Program-made: the position numbers and the translations under genes
Notes under the pieces: generated by a model
The model's database searches: none
The model's input: the letters and a program-made list of their open reading frames with translations, nothing else
Told to the model about the DNA's origin: nothing
NCBI GenBank assembly: GCA_009739215.1
Contig: VSJF01000008.1
Coordinates: 682,001-746,000, forward strand
Direction of reading: 5' to 3'
Source: Floccularia luteovirens
Lineage: Eukaryota; Basidiomycota; Agaricomycetes; Agaricales; Squamanitaceae
DNA: 64,000 bases
Shown here: in pieces, positions 62,488 to 64,000 of the stretch
Layout of the letters: the number at the start of each line of letters is the position of its first letter
Position numbering within the stretch: the first letter of the stretch is position 1

Positions 62488-64000
62488 ATGCCTGTCTCCA
62501 TATCATGGAATGCAAGTAAAGCAGGTATATCCCTGAAGCCAGTTGTCGTAGGAGGAAGTATTGGTGGTATGCATTGCGTCACACTTGAGAAAGCTGTGTC
62601 AAGCTGACGGATATGCTGCTGTAGGCCTTGCTGCGGCTTATACTTTGCAGAAGGCGGGGCACCAAGTTATTGTACTAGATCAAGGTTCTGGGAAAGTGAG
62701 AGTAAGTCATATCACCAAGATAGAGAGATATTGTTGAAGTGATTCGGCCGTAGAGTCATGGAGGTCTCCGGTACCAGAAATTCTTCGTTATCTTTACGAC
62801 CACATACTGAATCGATTTTGACAGTTCACCACCTAATATGACAACGATACTCAATCAATGGGGACTCGGTCGGTCACTTGAAAGGATGGCAACTAAATGC
62901 ACAAGATTTGTCCTCCGGAAAGGTAAGTAGCTCCTCCTTATCAACTTGTGCGTTATTCATGAGAGACTGGAATAAGGTGGCTCAGGCGAAGGCCTCAACA
63001 CAATTGTATTGAATGATGAGTTCCTTGAGCACCTCGTTGGAGACTTCATGTTCATCCAAGTAAGACTCTCTATTAATGATGTAGGCTTACTCGCTTAATG
63101 TAGCTGTTGGTGGCAACAAAGCATGGCGATCTCCACTCGCTTCTATATGATTTGTGCATACAGGAAGGCGTCAGAATTCGCTACAAATGTAAGGTTGTCG
63201 AGATAGAACCTGGAGCATCTGCAGTCAGACTGGAAAACGGGGAAAGGATAGCTTCTGATTTTGTCATCGGAGCTGATGGATACGACAGCTTTGTGCGTCC
63301 AATAGTCACAGTCGAGGACACAACAGAATCGAGGAAGATTTTGATGTTGACTTTCGTTGTTCCTGTCCAAAAATTGCAAAAGGACCCTGAACTCAAGCAA
63401 TTGGCGTGTCCAAAGGATGTAAGTGGTGACCAAAACATATTTCTTTTTTTCAAATGAACTGATCCCATCCAAAGTGGACAATATGGCTAGGTAATGGATA
63501 CATAGCACATGGAAATATAGTTGTAGGAAGCCAAATCAACTCTAATGCTCAGTAAATGTAACATTCATTTCAGGGGACACATCGTGATTATACGGTCACC
63601 CTGACGTACGATTTTGAAGGCGATCCTTCAAAATATAATGCCGATCAATGGCAGGAGCATGCATCAATAAATGAGTTTAGTCTCGACTTGCAGATTTTCG
63701 AGCCTCGGTAAGTTTTTTTGACTCTATGGTAGATTGGGGTAGCAAATAATCCTTGTTTCTTGCTTCACAGGATTCGCAAACTATTAGGACTTGCCGAGCA
63801 CCTTTCATCATACGTATACAAGGTCTGGCCCTACCTTGAAAATTTGGTATGTGAACGCGGAAAAGTAGCCTTAGCCGGAGAGGCGGCACACCCGTTGATG
63901 GTGAGACGCATTCTCACATATCTTATTGTGTTTACCTGATGTTGCCTGGATTCAAGCCGGGTGGTCATGAAAGTACAGCTTTGACCATTGAGGATGCTCA
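62488..64000 (+). CDS. FAD-dependent aromatic-type monooxygenase (3' end beyond window)
   Basis: Begins MPVSISWNASKAGISLKPVV and reaches the Rossmann FAD motif VVVGGSIGGLAAAYTLQKAG after an intron at the GG codon. Then come a VIVLDQ strand end, GLRVPPNMTTILNQWGL, VATKHGDLHSLLYD with the flavin-loop Arg region, the DG motif SDFVIGADGYDSFVR, and the second FAD motif KVALAGEAAHPLM followed, after the next intron, by PGGHESTALTIEDA at the window edge. This is the salicylate-hydroxylase/UbiH class of class A flavoprotein monooxygenases, which hydroxylate (or decarboxylate) aromatic or polyketide substrates with NAD(P)H and O2. Substrate unknown. It follows an MFS gene in the same orientation. Confidence 0.88.

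Overview
The window is nuclear DNA from a filamentous basidiomycete, most likely an Agaricomycete. Genes are split by many introns of about 45-65 bp with GT..AG ends. The AROM protein, multi-subunit plant-cell-wall hydrolases, GH24 lysozymes, MCT-type transporters, CPL1-like secreted proteins and a Rax1-type RGS protein all fit. Most coding sequences had to be rebuilt by joining exons, so their spans run from first to last coding base and include introns.

Layout. 1-9.2 kb: a CPL1-like secreted protein (cut by the left edge), Mediator subunit 8, a cytochrome P450, a two-HMG-box mitochondrial DNA-packaging protein and a kinase-fold protein without a visible catalytic loop. 9.5-13.5 kb: an island in which a broken berberine-bridge-type oxidase lies between two inverted copies of a ~1 kb unit of unknown origin. 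14-25.4 kb: housekeeping genes (an unassigned small protein, TFIIH subunit TFB5, ribose-5-phosphate isomerase, the pentafunctional shikimate enzyme AROM, a RAX1-like RGS/membrane protein, complex I subunit NDUFA2). 25.5-31 kb: a multi-pass membrane protein, a head-to-head calmodulin/calmodulin-like pair and a small conserved protein.

31-49 kb is rich in secreted carbohydrate-active enzymes: a GH92 mannosidase, a GH12 endoglucanase/xyloglucanase, two tandem GH105 unsaturated rhamnogalacturonyl hydrolases, then (after an unassigned ORF and the actin regulator WASP/Las17) three tandem GH24 lysozymes. Together they suggest attack on pectin, xyloglucan, mannose-bearing glycans and bacterial peptidoglycan. 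49.8-57 kb: a stand-alone hydantoinase-B/5-oxoprolinase domain protein, a UBR7-type ubiquitin ligase and an acyl-CoA oxidase-like flavoprotein. After a ~3 kb stretch with no recognisable gene, an MCT-type MFS transporter and an FAD monooxygenase (cut by the right edge) lie in tandem.

A theme worth checking is that several otherwise conserved genes (RKI1, AROM, RAX1, both GH105 copies and a small unassigned gene) each show a single-base break in a short homopolymer. This looks more like consensus error than gene death. The BBE-type oxidase also has large internal deletions and is the one convincing pseudogene.
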